Positions 1 through 6,046 of a DNA stretch of 6,395 bases are shown one piece after another. Location of the stretch: NCBI GenBank assembly GCA_021797415.1, contig JAJZZT010000190.1, positions 1 to 6,395 on the forward strand, in the 5' to 3' direction. A program made the translations under genes and the position numbers. Below the pieces are notes generated by a model that was not told the DNA's origin, did no database searches, and was given only the letters and a program-made list of their open reading frames with translations. Source of the DNA: Bacillota bacterium (GTDB taxonomy: Bacteria > Bacillota > Bacilli > Alicyclobacillales > SLC66). The stretch's first letter is position 1. The number at the start of each line of letters is the position of its first letter.

Positions 1-1
1 G

Positions 2-1543
2 TTCAATCTCGCGCACCAAGGAACCTGCACCATCGAGAGCCTGGATACGACGGATCCGCTGTTTCATCAGCTTGAGAAAAAACAGTACCCCGGCCCGCCG
101 GGCGGCCTGACGGCAAACAGTCTCATCTGGACAGGTTTCCTGCGCCAGGGAGGCCGGGTTGTAACGGTGAATCTCGGCCAGAAGGAAACACTCACCCAAG
201 TATCGATCCAGTTCTTCGAAAACACGCAACAGAGCATCCTGTTCCCGAGTTCCGTCCGCATCGACGTCTCGATGAACGGATACAGTTGGCACCAGGCGGG
301 GATCATGCATTCCAGCTATCCGGCGTTCATGTCAGGCAAACTGTACGACACCTACGTGCAGAACATCGACAACGTCCAGGCGCAGTATGTCCGCCTGGAT
401 TTCCCTGTCGACGTTTGGGTGCTCGCGCGCAATCTGCGCATCATGGGCTCGCCCTGGATCACTCCCAGCCTCGTTCAGTTGCCTTATGACGCCAACTTCA
501 ACAACTATGCGGGCTTCCTGCAAAACACTTCGCCCGCCGCCGCCGGCGTCCACAACATGCTGCTCGTCTACAGCGGCGCATACGGTACGGAGGGCACCTG
601 GACGACCAAACAATTTCAGCCGATGGTATCGTTCATCAGTCCATCGGGCCAGGTGGAAGGAAGGATGTTCGACAGTTTTCTGTTTCTTCCTTATGGAACC
701 CTGCTCGGAACGGAAGGCGGTTGGGCGCACTACCTGCAGAACCTGTTCGCGCCCGGCCAGCAATTGGCCGCCCTCAACCAGACCGTCGCGAATGCCGCGC
801 CCAAGCTCAATTCGTTCGGTCTGCAGGCCAACACCGTGAACGTCGTACTGGCCATCCCCTATCCGAACAGCCGCGTCACGAGCTGGGGCAGCATCCCGGG
901 AACCAACCAGAATCTGACGTTCAACAGCGCAAACGTCGGGACATACCAAGCGTACAGCAACCGCGTCGCCGCGATGTACTGGTATGTGCACGCCCTCATG
1001 AACGCGTGGAAACAGGCAAATTTTCAACACCTGAAGCTCGTCGGCCTGTACTGGGACGCGGAACAGGTGACCTACTCGATTCCGAATGAAGCAAAGCTTG
1101 TCCAGCAGGCGTCCAAGCTCACCCATTCGTTCGGGCTGAAGCTGTTCTGGATTCCGCTGTACGACGCATCCGGCATCACGTCGTGGCAACAGCTCGGCTT
1201 TGATTCTGTCATCCTGCAATCCAACTACTTTGAAACGCCCTCGCTTCCGATCTCGCGGGTGACCGCAGCGGCCGACACGGCGCTGCGTTTCGGAACGGGC
1301 ATGGAAGTGGAAATCGGGCCGCAGGTGTTCACAAGCCCGGCGGAACAGGCGCGCTATTACAACCAGCTCGTCGCCGAGTTTCTCGCCGGCGCCGAAGACG
1401 GGGTCGTCCACGCCTACTATGACGGATCGCAGGTTCTGACCCAGCTTGCCTACAGCACCAACCCCGCCCTGCGATCCTTATACCAGGACACGTACGATTT
1501 TCTGCTGGGGCAGTTCTCGCAACGAAACTACCAGGCTCCCTGA
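2..1543 (+). CDS. DUF4855 family protein with N-terminal discoidin-like domain, 5' partial
   Basis: The frame is open from base 2 to the TGA at 1541-1543, giving 513 residues without a start in the window. The GTG at 167 is an internal codon, not a credible start, because homologous-looking sequence continues upstream of it. Residues about 1-147 look like a discoidin (F5/8 type C-like) beta sandwich: an LGQ strand, a VSMNGYSW strand and a closing YVRLDFPVDVWVLARNLRIMG-like strand. Residues about 184-505 carry the DUF4855 pattern: HNMLLVYSG at 184, FDSFLFLPYG at 223, GLYWDAE at 348, WIPLYDAS at 383, QSNYFE at 406, MEVEI at 434 and a YYDGSQVL segment near the end. DUF4855 is a family of unknown activity; its acidic and aromatic motifs recall TIM-barrel glycoside hydrolases, but that is inference. 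Such proteins are often exported; any signal peptide would lie in the missing part. The gene is convergent with the pspA-type operon. Confidence 0.88.
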   Translation, partial: FNLAHQGTCTIESLDTTDPLFHQLEKKQYPGPPGGLTANSLIWTGFLRQGGRVVTVNLGQKETLTQVSIQFFENTQQSILFPSSVRIDVSMNGYSWHQAGIMHSSYPAFMSGKLYDTYVQNIDNVQAQYVRLDFPVDVWVLARNLRIMGSPWITPSLVQLPYDANFNNYAGFLQNTSPAAAGVHNMLLVYSGAYGTEGTWTTKQFQPMVSFISPSGQVEGRMFDSFLFLPYGTLLGTEGGWAHYLQNLFAPGQQLAALNQTVANAAPKLNSFGLQANTVNVVLAIPYPNSRVTSWGSIPGTNQNLTFNSANVGTYQAYSNRVAAMYWYVHALMNAWKQANFQHLKLVGLYWDAEQVTYSIPNEAKLVQQASKLTHSFGLKLFWIPLYDASGITSWQQLGFDSVILQSNYFETPSLPISRVTAAADTALRFGTGMEVEIGPQVFTSPAEQARYYNQLVAEFLAGAEDGVVHAYYDGSQVLTQLAYSTNPALRSLYQDTYDFLLGQFSQRNYQAP

Positions 1544-1583
1544 GCCGGTACGCGAGGGAGCATCCTTGCGATGACATGGCAAT

Positions 1584-1631
1584 GAACCGGGGAGTACGGC
1601 GGCTAATTCCAGTCGCCGTACTCCCCGGTTC
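1584..1631. terminator. Perfect 18-bp stem-loop between convergent genes, possible bidirectional terminator
   Basis: Bases 1584-1601 and 1614-1631 are exact reverse complements (arm GAACCGGGGAGTACGGCG). The pairing can continue into the 12-base loop through G-T, C-G and T-A. The structure lies 40 nt after the DUF4855 stop and 53 nt after the stop of the minus-strand pspA-type gene, the expected place for a shared terminator. Neither strand has a T-run after the stem, so it does not fit the intrinsic terminator consensus. It could instead be a dispersed palindromic repeat or an mRNA 3'-end stabiliser. The stem-loop is seen in the sequence; its function is inferred. Confidence 0.55.
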
Positions 1632-1684
1632 GATCTTGAAAATGCGATTCTGCTCCCAGTCACTGTCCTCTGCCAGCCGGCACT

Positions 1685-2302
1685 TCAGGGCGCTTTCTTG
1701 CTTTCCTGCTCCAGACGCGCCAACTGCTGCTCGATCGACTCCGCGACCTCCGCGCGCGCCTCCGCTATGCGCGCCTGTTCCTCTGCGCTCTCAAGCGCCC
1801 GGTCCACATCGAACGAGACGGCGTCCGACGCCTTTTTCAGCGCGAGCTTTGCCGATGCGGCAGCCATCCGCGCCTGCGCCTCATCGCGCTTTTCTTCAAA
1901 CGAATCGGCCTGTTCCCGCAATTCATCATACGAGTCCTGCAAGTGTTCAAGCTGTTTGCGAAGAGTGCGTTCACGCGCCTCCATCTCCACCAGCCTGTCG
2001 GCCTGATGCCGCCTTTTGACGAGCAATTCGCGGGCGCGTTCTTCATCGCCGCGGGCCAGCGCATCCCGGGCCTCGTTCTCCAGTTCCTCCATCTTGGCCC
2101 TGACATTCGCGATCTCGCGCTGCAGCTTCTGGTGCGCGAAGGCGACCTCGCCCAAAAGGCGCTTCACTTCCGCAACCTGTCCGACCATCTGCTGAAACAG
2201 CGCCGCAACCTGTACATTCGGATCAGCGTCGCGCTCCCTGCGCTCCTTGCGCTCGTTCATCTCGCTCTCCGCGATTTTCGCCACTCGCTTGAAGATCCCC
2301 AC
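1685..2302 (-). CDS. PspA/IM30 family protein (ESCRT-III-like coiled coil)
   Basis: The product is 205 residues from a GTG start and is almost entirely charged heptad-like helix. It begins with the family-typical MGIFKRV segment. A central stretch, ALARGDEERARELLVKRR, matches the PspA/IM30 pattern in which an AL-x-x-G-x-E turn links two long helices. Family members bind and remodel membranes as oligomeric rings or rods and take part in the envelope stress response. At 205 residues it is slightly shorter than the usual 220-230. The ATG at 2308 lies only one base after GGAGG (2310-2314); the GTG at 2302 has a 7-nt spacing and gives the conserved N-terminus, so I prefer it. It is the last gene of a four-gene operon, 27 nt after the YbjQ-like gene. 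There are no Cys residues, transmembrane segments or signal peptide, as expected for a peripheral cytoplasmic protein. Confidence 0.85.
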   Translation of the reverse strand: MGIFKRVAKIAESEMNERKERRERDADPNVQVAALFQQMVGQVAEVKRLLGEVAFAHQKLQREIANVRAKMEELENEARDALARGDEERARELLVKRRHQADRLVEMEARERTLRKQLEHLQDSYDELREQADSFEEKRDEAQARMAAASAKLALKKASDAVSFDVDRALESAEEQARIAEARAEVAESIEQQLARLEQESKKAP

Positions 2303-2309
2303 ATTCATC

Positions 2310-2314
2310 CCTCC
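2310..2314 (-). promoter_or_regulatory. Ribosome binding site that decides the pspA-type start
   Basis: On the minus strand GGAGG is followed by one base and then ATG (2308), or by 7 nt and then GTG (2302). Only the GTG has workable spacing. It also yields MGIFKR, the common start of this family. Confidence 0.7.
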
Positions 2315-2329
2315 AGGCTGCGCCCATCG

Positions 2330-3148
2330 TCAGTCGTTCAAAGAGAGAATCAATTGCGGCTTTTCGATTGTATGATCGGCCGAAATGGGAGTCACTGCGG
2401 TTCCCACGGCGAAAAACTCGATGACGTGACTGCCCCAGCCGTGGCTTTTCTCCTGCAACTGCACTCCGACAATCCCCTCCGCTTTCGCCGCGTGCGCCTC
2501 TATCTGCATGCGCTCCATGGCGAGTTCCCGAGCGTCGTACAGGGCCTGCGTGTAATTCGGCATCTCGCAATTCTGTCCGACGGTGCGCATATACTGGCGG
2601 AACGACTGGTGGGCGACGTGATAGACGCAACTTCCCATCACCAGCGAAAGCGGCCGGTACCCCGCATGCAGCAGCGTCCAAAAATCCTGCCCCGTCAGGT
2701 CGCTTGTGAACGGCATGCCGTTTTGCAGGTGGAAATTGCCCTGCTTGCGCGCCGCCACCGCCGTGCCGACCGCGATGAACTCCGCAAGATCCTCGCCCCA
2801 TTCATAGCGGCCCACATCGAGGCGCACGCCCACGACGCCGTCCGCGCCGAGCGCGTGCGCCTCCTCCTCCATCCGCGTCATGGCCAGTTCGCGGGCGTGG
2901 TACATCGCCTGGCTCAACACCTGCATCTCTTCGTTGTTGCGCCAATTCGCCTGCTGATAGCCGATATGGTAGATCGAACTGCCGACCACCATCCCGATCG
3001 GTTCAAAGCCGGCTTCGCGTACCAGCAGGAATTCATTGACCGTCAGATCGCTTGTGAACACCCCGTCGGGATGGTTGGCGTTGCGCAATCCCTGCAATCG
3101 TTCCAGCGCGTGTTTCGGCAAATCCTGCGCCCCTGAGACATCCGCCAC
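2330..3148 (-). CDS. Tandem double YbjQ/UPF0145-like domain protein (272 aa)
   Basis: The protein is two copies of a YbjQ-like domain (the family often labelled putative heavy-metal-binding). Domain 1 spans about 31-133 and domain 2 about 147-254. Each copy has an FTSDLT start, a G-S-x-x-Y-H motif (56-61, 172-177), a helix with ARELAM-x-RM, a GVRL/GVQL strand (107-110, 228-231) and a closing VGTAV. The label's metal binding is not supported by any Cys/His cluster; the only conserved His is in the YH motif. YbjQ-like proteins are known as small oligomeric proteins of unclear function. The start is GTG with GGAGGAGGAG 5 nt upstream; no ATG works because a TAG in frame with the upstream ATG ends that frame. 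It sits 89 nt after the related 328-residue gene and 27 nt before the pspA-type gene, implying co-transcription. There is no signal peptide or membrane helix. Confidence 0.85.
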   Translation of the reverse strand: MADVSGAQDLPKHALERLQGLRNANHPDGVFTSDLTVNEFLLVREAGFEPIGMVVGSSIYHIGYQQANWRNNEEMQVLSQAMYHARELAMTRMEEEAHALGADGVVGVRLDVGRYEWGEDLAEFIAVGTAVAARKQGNFHLQNGMPFTSDLTGQDFWTLLHAGYRPLSLVMGSCVYHVAHQSFRQYMRTVGQNCEMPNYTQALYDARELAMERMQIEAHAAKAEGIVGVQLQEKSHGWGSHVIEFFAVGTAVTPISADHTIEKPQLILSLND

Positions 3149-3237
3149 AAAATCTCCTCCTCCGCCTATCGATTCATTGTCCCATCCGATTTTGAAGTTG
3201 TCTCCTGCCGGTGGCGGCGCGTCAGCCCCATGCGGGT

Positions 3238-4224
3238 CTAACTCCGCACTTTGTCGCGCATGTTCAGCACAGGGCGATAAGCGCCGCGTTCCGGCGGATC
3301 ACTTATGTATTCTACCGCAGTGCCCATCATAAAGACGATGATCAGGTGGTCCTCGATGGGTTCATTGTCATTTGTCGTGCCGCCGGGGACTTTTTCAACC
3401 TCAAATTCCACTTCCGTCCCCACGACGCCCTTGGCGCCCAAGTGATGCGTATCCTGTCGCAGTTTTTTCCCGGCTAACTGGCGCGCTGTGCTCAGGCCCC
3501 TCTGGAAGTGCGTCATCTCCTGATTGTAGAAACTCATCTGCTGCCGCGTATCCCACCAGTCGGTGCGTAGATAATAGAATGACGCTCCCATGGCAAGGCC
3601 CACAGGCAGCGCACCGGCCGCAAGCAGGCGGGCGAAATCCTGTCCGGAAACGGTGCAGAGCAGCGGCTCCCGGTTCTCCGGCAGTCCCTCCACACGCACG
3701 GCCGTGCCGTATGCGGCAAATTCATAAACCACGTTCTCAAACATGAAGCGCTTGCGCTGCAGATGAACCCCCACCACCGCATTGGCCCCGAGCGCGCGGG
3801 CCTCTTGTTCCATGCGCGCGAGCGCCAGCGCCCTTCCCTCCGTCAACGCCCTGGTGGGCGCTCCCATCTCGTGGCTCTGCGTATAAAATCCCGCATAGCC
3901 GTTTGCCACATAACCTACATGATAAAAACAACTGCCCACGACCTGTCCCAGCGGCCTGAGACGGTAGGGGCGCAGGGCAGCCCACTCGTTGACCGACAGG
4001 TCGCTGGTCCATGGCAGTTCTCCGCCCGCCTGGGATCGCAGGCGACGTTCGATATAAGACGGCAGCACACCGCTTGCCAACGCGTCGTGCAACGTGCGCA
4101 GACGCTCGCCCTCTTCCCGCTTCAGCGCGGCAATATCCAGGCGGGGCGGCGGCGGACTGTTGATAGGCGAACGATTATCATCGCCGTGCGACCGGTCTCC
4201 CCGCCCGAACGTAAAACGAAACAA
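3238..4224 (-). CDS. Tandem double YbjQ/UPF0145-like domain protein with N-terminal extension (328 aa)
   Basis: This is a paralogue of the neighbouring 272-residue protein. Residues 1-30 are Gly/Asp/Pro-rich and probably disordered, including a PPPP run. Residues 30-66 look helical and end with an LPSYIERRL segment that parallels LPKHALERL in the neighbour. Domain 1 (about 72-177) has WTSDLSVNEW, GSCFYHVGY at 97, ALGANAVVGVHL and YGTAV. Domain 2 (about 188-305) is more diverged: GASFYY at 213 lacks the YH histidine, and a polar insertion at about 277-292 precedes the last strand, which closes with MGTAV. The start is TTG, with GGAGG at 4234-4238 and 9 nt spacing; no in-frame ATG at the N-terminus fits as well. 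The gene follows the 129-residue gene after 44 nt. Two double-domain genes in a row look like domain duplication followed by gene duplication. Function is inferred only from the association with the pspA-type gene. Confidence 0.83.
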   Translation of the reverse strand: MFRFTFGRGDRSHGDDNRSPINSPPPPRLDIAALKREEGERLRTLHDALASGVLPSYIERRLRSQAGGELPWTSDLSVNEWAALRPYRLRPLGQVVGSCFYHVGYVANGYAGFYTQSHEMGAPTRALTEGRALALARMEQEARALGANAVVGVHLQRKRFMFENVVYEFAAYGTAVRVEGLPENREPLLCTVSGQDFARLLAAGALPVGLAMGASFYYLRTDWWDTRQQMSFYNQEMTHFQRGLSTARQLAGKKLRQDTHHLGAKGVVGTEVEFEVEKVPGGTTNDNEPIEDHLIIVFMMGTAVEYISDPPERGAYRPVLNMRDKVRS

Positions 4225-4231
4225 ACCAACC

Positions 4232-4239
4232 CACCTCCC
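4232..4239 (-). promoter_or_regulatory. Ribosome binding site supporting a TTG start
   Basis: The minus strand reads GGGAGGTG, with 9 nt between GGAGG and the TTG at 4224. This strong site is the main reason to accept a TTG start for the 328-residue YbjQ-like protein. Confidence 0.6.
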
Positions 4240-4268
4240 TGGAAGTTATCGGCAGCACTCCGGCGGCG

Positions 4269-4658
4269 CTACAGCAGAAACTCCTTCAACGCATCGTGAG
4301 CATCTTCATGTTCGCGCGCAAACGCGCTGAGCGCGGCGGACAATTCGCCAAGCCACTCTTTCATGGGAAGCACCTTGCTGGACAGGACGACGCCCCGCAC
4401 CGCCTTGGCCTTGCGCGCCTCAAACCGCCCGCCGGAGCGCTCCAGCACAAAGGATTCCCCGTCAAAGTCGATCGTAATTCGCTTGCATGAGTGCGTCTTG
4501 GCAAATAACCGGTGTTCCCGCTCGACGCGCACCAGATCGACGAGCGATTTTCCCAGACGGTCCGCCAAGGCCTCGACAAACGCCTCCTCATCCGCATGCC
4601 CATGCCGCCATGACGCGGCATTCAGGTCAAACATCAGATCGCCATCCATCTTGCGCAT
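4269..4658 (-). CDS. Conserved-looking hypothetical protein, first gene of the YbjQ-PspA operon (129 aa)
   Basis: I do not recognise a named family. The protein is soluble, with no signal peptide or membrane segment. Residues about 20-55 form a charged helix, followed by a beta region (RITIDFDGESFVLER, 60-74). A basic RKAKAVRGVVLSS strand (82-94) leads to a C-terminal helical pair (LPMKEWLGELSAALSAFA and HEDAHDALKEFLL). Its layout resembles small proteins I associate with YbjQ-like genes in Bacillota, but that is recollection, not a search result. It has one Cys (58). The ATG at 4658 has GGATGG with 5-nt spacing; ATGs four and nine codons in are alternatives. It begins about 30 nt after the proposed -10 box, so it leads the operon, and the next gene follows after 44 nt. 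A regulatory or adaptor role is possible but unproven. Confidence 0.75.
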   Translation of the reverse strand: MRKMDGDLMFDLNAASWRHGHADEEAFVEALADRLGKSLVDLVRVEREHRLFAKTHSCKRITIDFDGESFVLERSGGRFEARKAKAVRGVVLSSKVLPMKEWLGELSAALSAFAREHEDAHDALKEFLL

Positions 4659-4686
4659 TCACTCCATCCAACCGTCTCGCCGTTAG

Positions 4687-4717
4687 AGTATACGTACTAG
4701 AAAGAAAAAGGTTTCAA
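4687..4717 (-). promoter_or_regulatory. Putative sigma-A promoter of the YbjQ-PspA operon
   Basis: On the minus strand TTGAAA (4712-4717) and TATACT (4687-4692) are separated by 19 nt. The boxes are good but the spacing is long. The -35 box lies across the junction with the mobile element: its first T belongs to the element end and TGA is the duplicated target. Before insertion the same TTGAAA would have been formed by the end of the TPR gene, so the insertion conserved the box. Confidence 0.5.
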
Positions 4718-4922
4718 GAGGTTGTTCAAAAAGGGGGCGGAACTCCTCGCGCATTGCCGCGTCATCGCCAGAAACGCTCCCTCACGTACCCCAAAACGTA
4801 CGCTCGGTCCGCATTTCTGCCTGCTTCCTAGGGGACATGGGATAAAGTCCACTGCACATTCGGTTGATCCCATGTCCCATTGCACTGCGTGAGTCTTACC
4901 TGCCCTTTTTTTGAACTGCTCT
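4717..4922. mobile_element. MITE-like non-coding element, left copy (A)
   Basis: The element starts AGAGGTTGTTCAAAAAGGGG and ends GAACTGCTCT; the ends are imperfect inverted repeats. It is flanked on both sides by TCA (4714-4716 and 4923-4925), read as a 3-bp target duplication. Without its palindromic insert (4830-4880) it is about 155 bp, and it aligns along its whole length with the two units at 5761-6326. It encodes no credible protein. The right-hand TCA is the complement of the TGA stop of the TPR gene, so insertion occurred exactly there without changing the protein. The transposase family is unknown; a RAYT-type repeat origin is an alternative. Confidence 0.75.
4830..4880. repeat. Short palindromic insert nested in element A
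   Basis: GGGACATGGGAT (4832-4843) pairs exactly with 4867-4878, leaving a 23-nt centre. Bases 4831-4850 equal the reverse complement of 5953-5972, the right arm of the longer palindrome in the right-hand units, so this is a shortened relative in inverted orientation. It splits the host element between gcttcct and tgcactgcg, a position left intact in the other copies. In transcripts from the TPR gene it would form a hairpin soon after the stop codon. Confidence 0.75.
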
Positions 4923-5735
4923 TCAACGTTTTTTTCGCGCGTCCTTTTCGGCCCGGAATCGCTTTTGCGTCCGCAGAAAATCCAGTGCTCCGGCGGAATT
5001 TTCCCACGTTTCGCCAAATACTGCGGCATAGCGGATCGCCTCCGCCTCATCGCCCGGCTGTCCGCGGGTGGGGAGTTTTTGCGGCATATTGCGCAATCCG
5101 AGCAGGTAATCGAGGACAAATGGGTTGTATTTGCGCGCCGCCAAAAACGCCGAGCGCGCCAGCAGGCCGTCGCCGTGCAAGGAAAAATGGCACAGTGTAC
5201 GGCCATAGAGCATGACGGTCGACTGCTCGGACGCATACCTTTGAAGCAGAGCGTCAGCATCGGTGTACAGACCGTCGTCCAGCATGGCCTTTAGCAACAC
5301 GTACCGCACACCCTGCGGGTCGGCCGCATGAAGGCCAAGCGTCTCCTTCAGCACTTCCAGCGCCTGCGCGTGGGAACCCATATCCCAGAGCACCTGCCCG
5401 AACACGAAGCGCGCCTGCATATACGACTGGGCTTCCTGCAGCGTGCCGAACTTGTCCCGCCAGCGTTGCTTCCGTTCGGCAAAAATGCGATCCCCCGCAT
5501 TCACGGCGGATTCCAGGTACGGACGCGCTGCCTCCATGTTGCCCGCCGCCTGCTGCGCCAGCACCATCCAGGCCTCCACACAGTCCTCCGACGCCGCGAG
5601 AGCCTCGCGCGCGATCTCTTCCACGCGATCAGGGTCCGTCTCCCCCGCCACCTTGCTCAAGACATCGAGCGCCGCAGTTAGTTTTTCACGGTGATGGGCA
5701 TCCGGAGCGGCGGCGCTCTGTGTGTTCTCAGTCAT
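4923..5735 (-). CDS. TPR protein, ST7-like (270 aa)
   Basis: The protein is soluble and alpha-helical, with degenerate tetratricopeptide repeats. Residues about 36-62 (RVEEIAREALAASEDCVEAWMVLA) and about 106-190 (pairs such as QARFVFGQVLWDMGSHAQALEVL and LYGRTLCHFSLHGDG) form helical hairpins. The segment RKYNPFVLDYLLGLRNMPQKLP (201-222), followed by GDEAEAIRYAAVFGETW, matches the C-terminal pattern of ST7-like TPR proteins in Bacillota as I know them. The tail is Lys/Arg-rich (DARKKR). TPR proteins are protein-interaction scaffolds; the partner is unknown. The ATG start has AAAGGAG (5745-5751) with 9-nt spacing. The stop codon lies on the junction of mobile element A. Both sides are bounded by copies of the same element, and only about 25 bp of native sequence remain upstream of the ATG. 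Before insertion the stop would have been about 55 bp upstream of the YbjQ-PspA operon, in the same direction. Confidence 0.85.
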   Translation of the reverse strand: MTENTQSAAAPDAHHREKLTAALDVLSKVAGETDPDRVEEIAREALAASEDCVEAWMVLAQQAAGNMEAARPYLESAVNAGDRIFAERKQRWRDKFGTLQEAQSYMQARFVFGQVLWDMGSHAQALEVLKETLGLHAADPQGVRYVLLKAMLDDGLYTDADALLQRYASEQSTVMLYGRTLCHFSLHGDGLLARSAFLAARKYNPFVLDYLLGLRNMPQKLPTRGQPGDEAEAIRYAAVFGETWENSAGALDFLRTQKRFRAEKDARKKR

Positions 5736-5744
5736 GTGATCAAA

Positions 5745-5751
5745 CTCCTTT
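5745..5751 (-). promoter_or_regulatory. Strong ribosome binding site of the TPR gene
   Basis: AAAGGAG on the minus strand lies 9 nt before the ATG at 5735. It sits just inside the native sequence left between the start codon and the mobile element at 5761, so translation signals survived the insertion even if the original promoter was displaced. Confidence 0.7.
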
Positions 5752-5762
5752 CGACCTTATAG

Positions 5763-6037
5763 AGGTTGTTCAAAAAGGGGGCAGAACTCTCCGGCGCATT
5801 GCCGCGTCATCGCCAAAAATGCTCCCTTACGTACCCAAAAACGTACGCGCGGGGACATGGGATAACACCAATTCCGGCAGGCGTGTTACAGTACATTTCG
5901 TGTCCGATTAGAGCCTCGGATACAAAATGTGGAACCATTGCGCCTGCAAAGAGGACTTTATCCCATGTCCCCTAGGTCCGCATTCCTGGCTGCTTCCTTG
6001 CTCTGCGCGAATCTTACCTGACCCCTTTTGGAACACG
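5763..6037. repeat. 284-bp tandem repeat, unit B
   Basis: Unit B matches unit C at a constant offset of 284 bases with no indels and three substitutions over about 275 bases (in cattg/catgg, ccaaaaat/ccagaaat and cattcc/catttc). It has the order left terminus, a small CGTAC/GTACG hairpin, the 122-bp palindromic insert, then the right segment with cttacctgacccc. Confidence 0.85.
5851..5972. repeat. 122-bp palindromic insert (REPIN-like) in unit B
   Basis: The ends GGGGACATGGGATAA (5851-5865) and 5958-5972 are exact 15-bp inverted repeats. Inside, GCAGGCG (5877-5883) pairs with 5941-5947, and 5893-5907 pairs with 5916-5930 with two mismatches around an 8-nt loop. The whole can fold into one long bulged hairpin. 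Size and symmetry recall paired REP sequences moved by RAYT (Y1) transposases, an assignment from general knowledge. It interrupts the host element between cgtacgcgc and (ta)ggtccgc. Confidence 0.78.
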
Positions 6038-6046
6038 TTTTATATG

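Noticed and set aside
167..169. GTG as the start of the DUF4855 gene
   Set aside because: The frame remains open to base 2 and the upstream residues fit the beginning of the discoidin-like domain, so the gene starts outside the window.
332..1411. Long minus-strand open frame (359 codons) opposite the DUF4855 gene
   Set aside because: Its composition is Arg/Val/Gly-rich with no recognisable motif, and the opposite strand has clear family motifs along its length. Long antisense frames are expected in GC-rich coding DNA.
1943..3136. Plus-strand open frame of 397 codons over the pspA-type and YbjQ-like genes
   Set aside because: It spans two genes whose minus-strand proteins show clear family patterns; the translated sequence is His/Arg/Leu-rich and lacks a domain.
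2330..4224. Metal-resistance function for the YbjQ-like genes
   Set aside because: The family label suggests heavy-metal binding, but there are no Cys/His motifs, efflux genes or metal regulators nearby.
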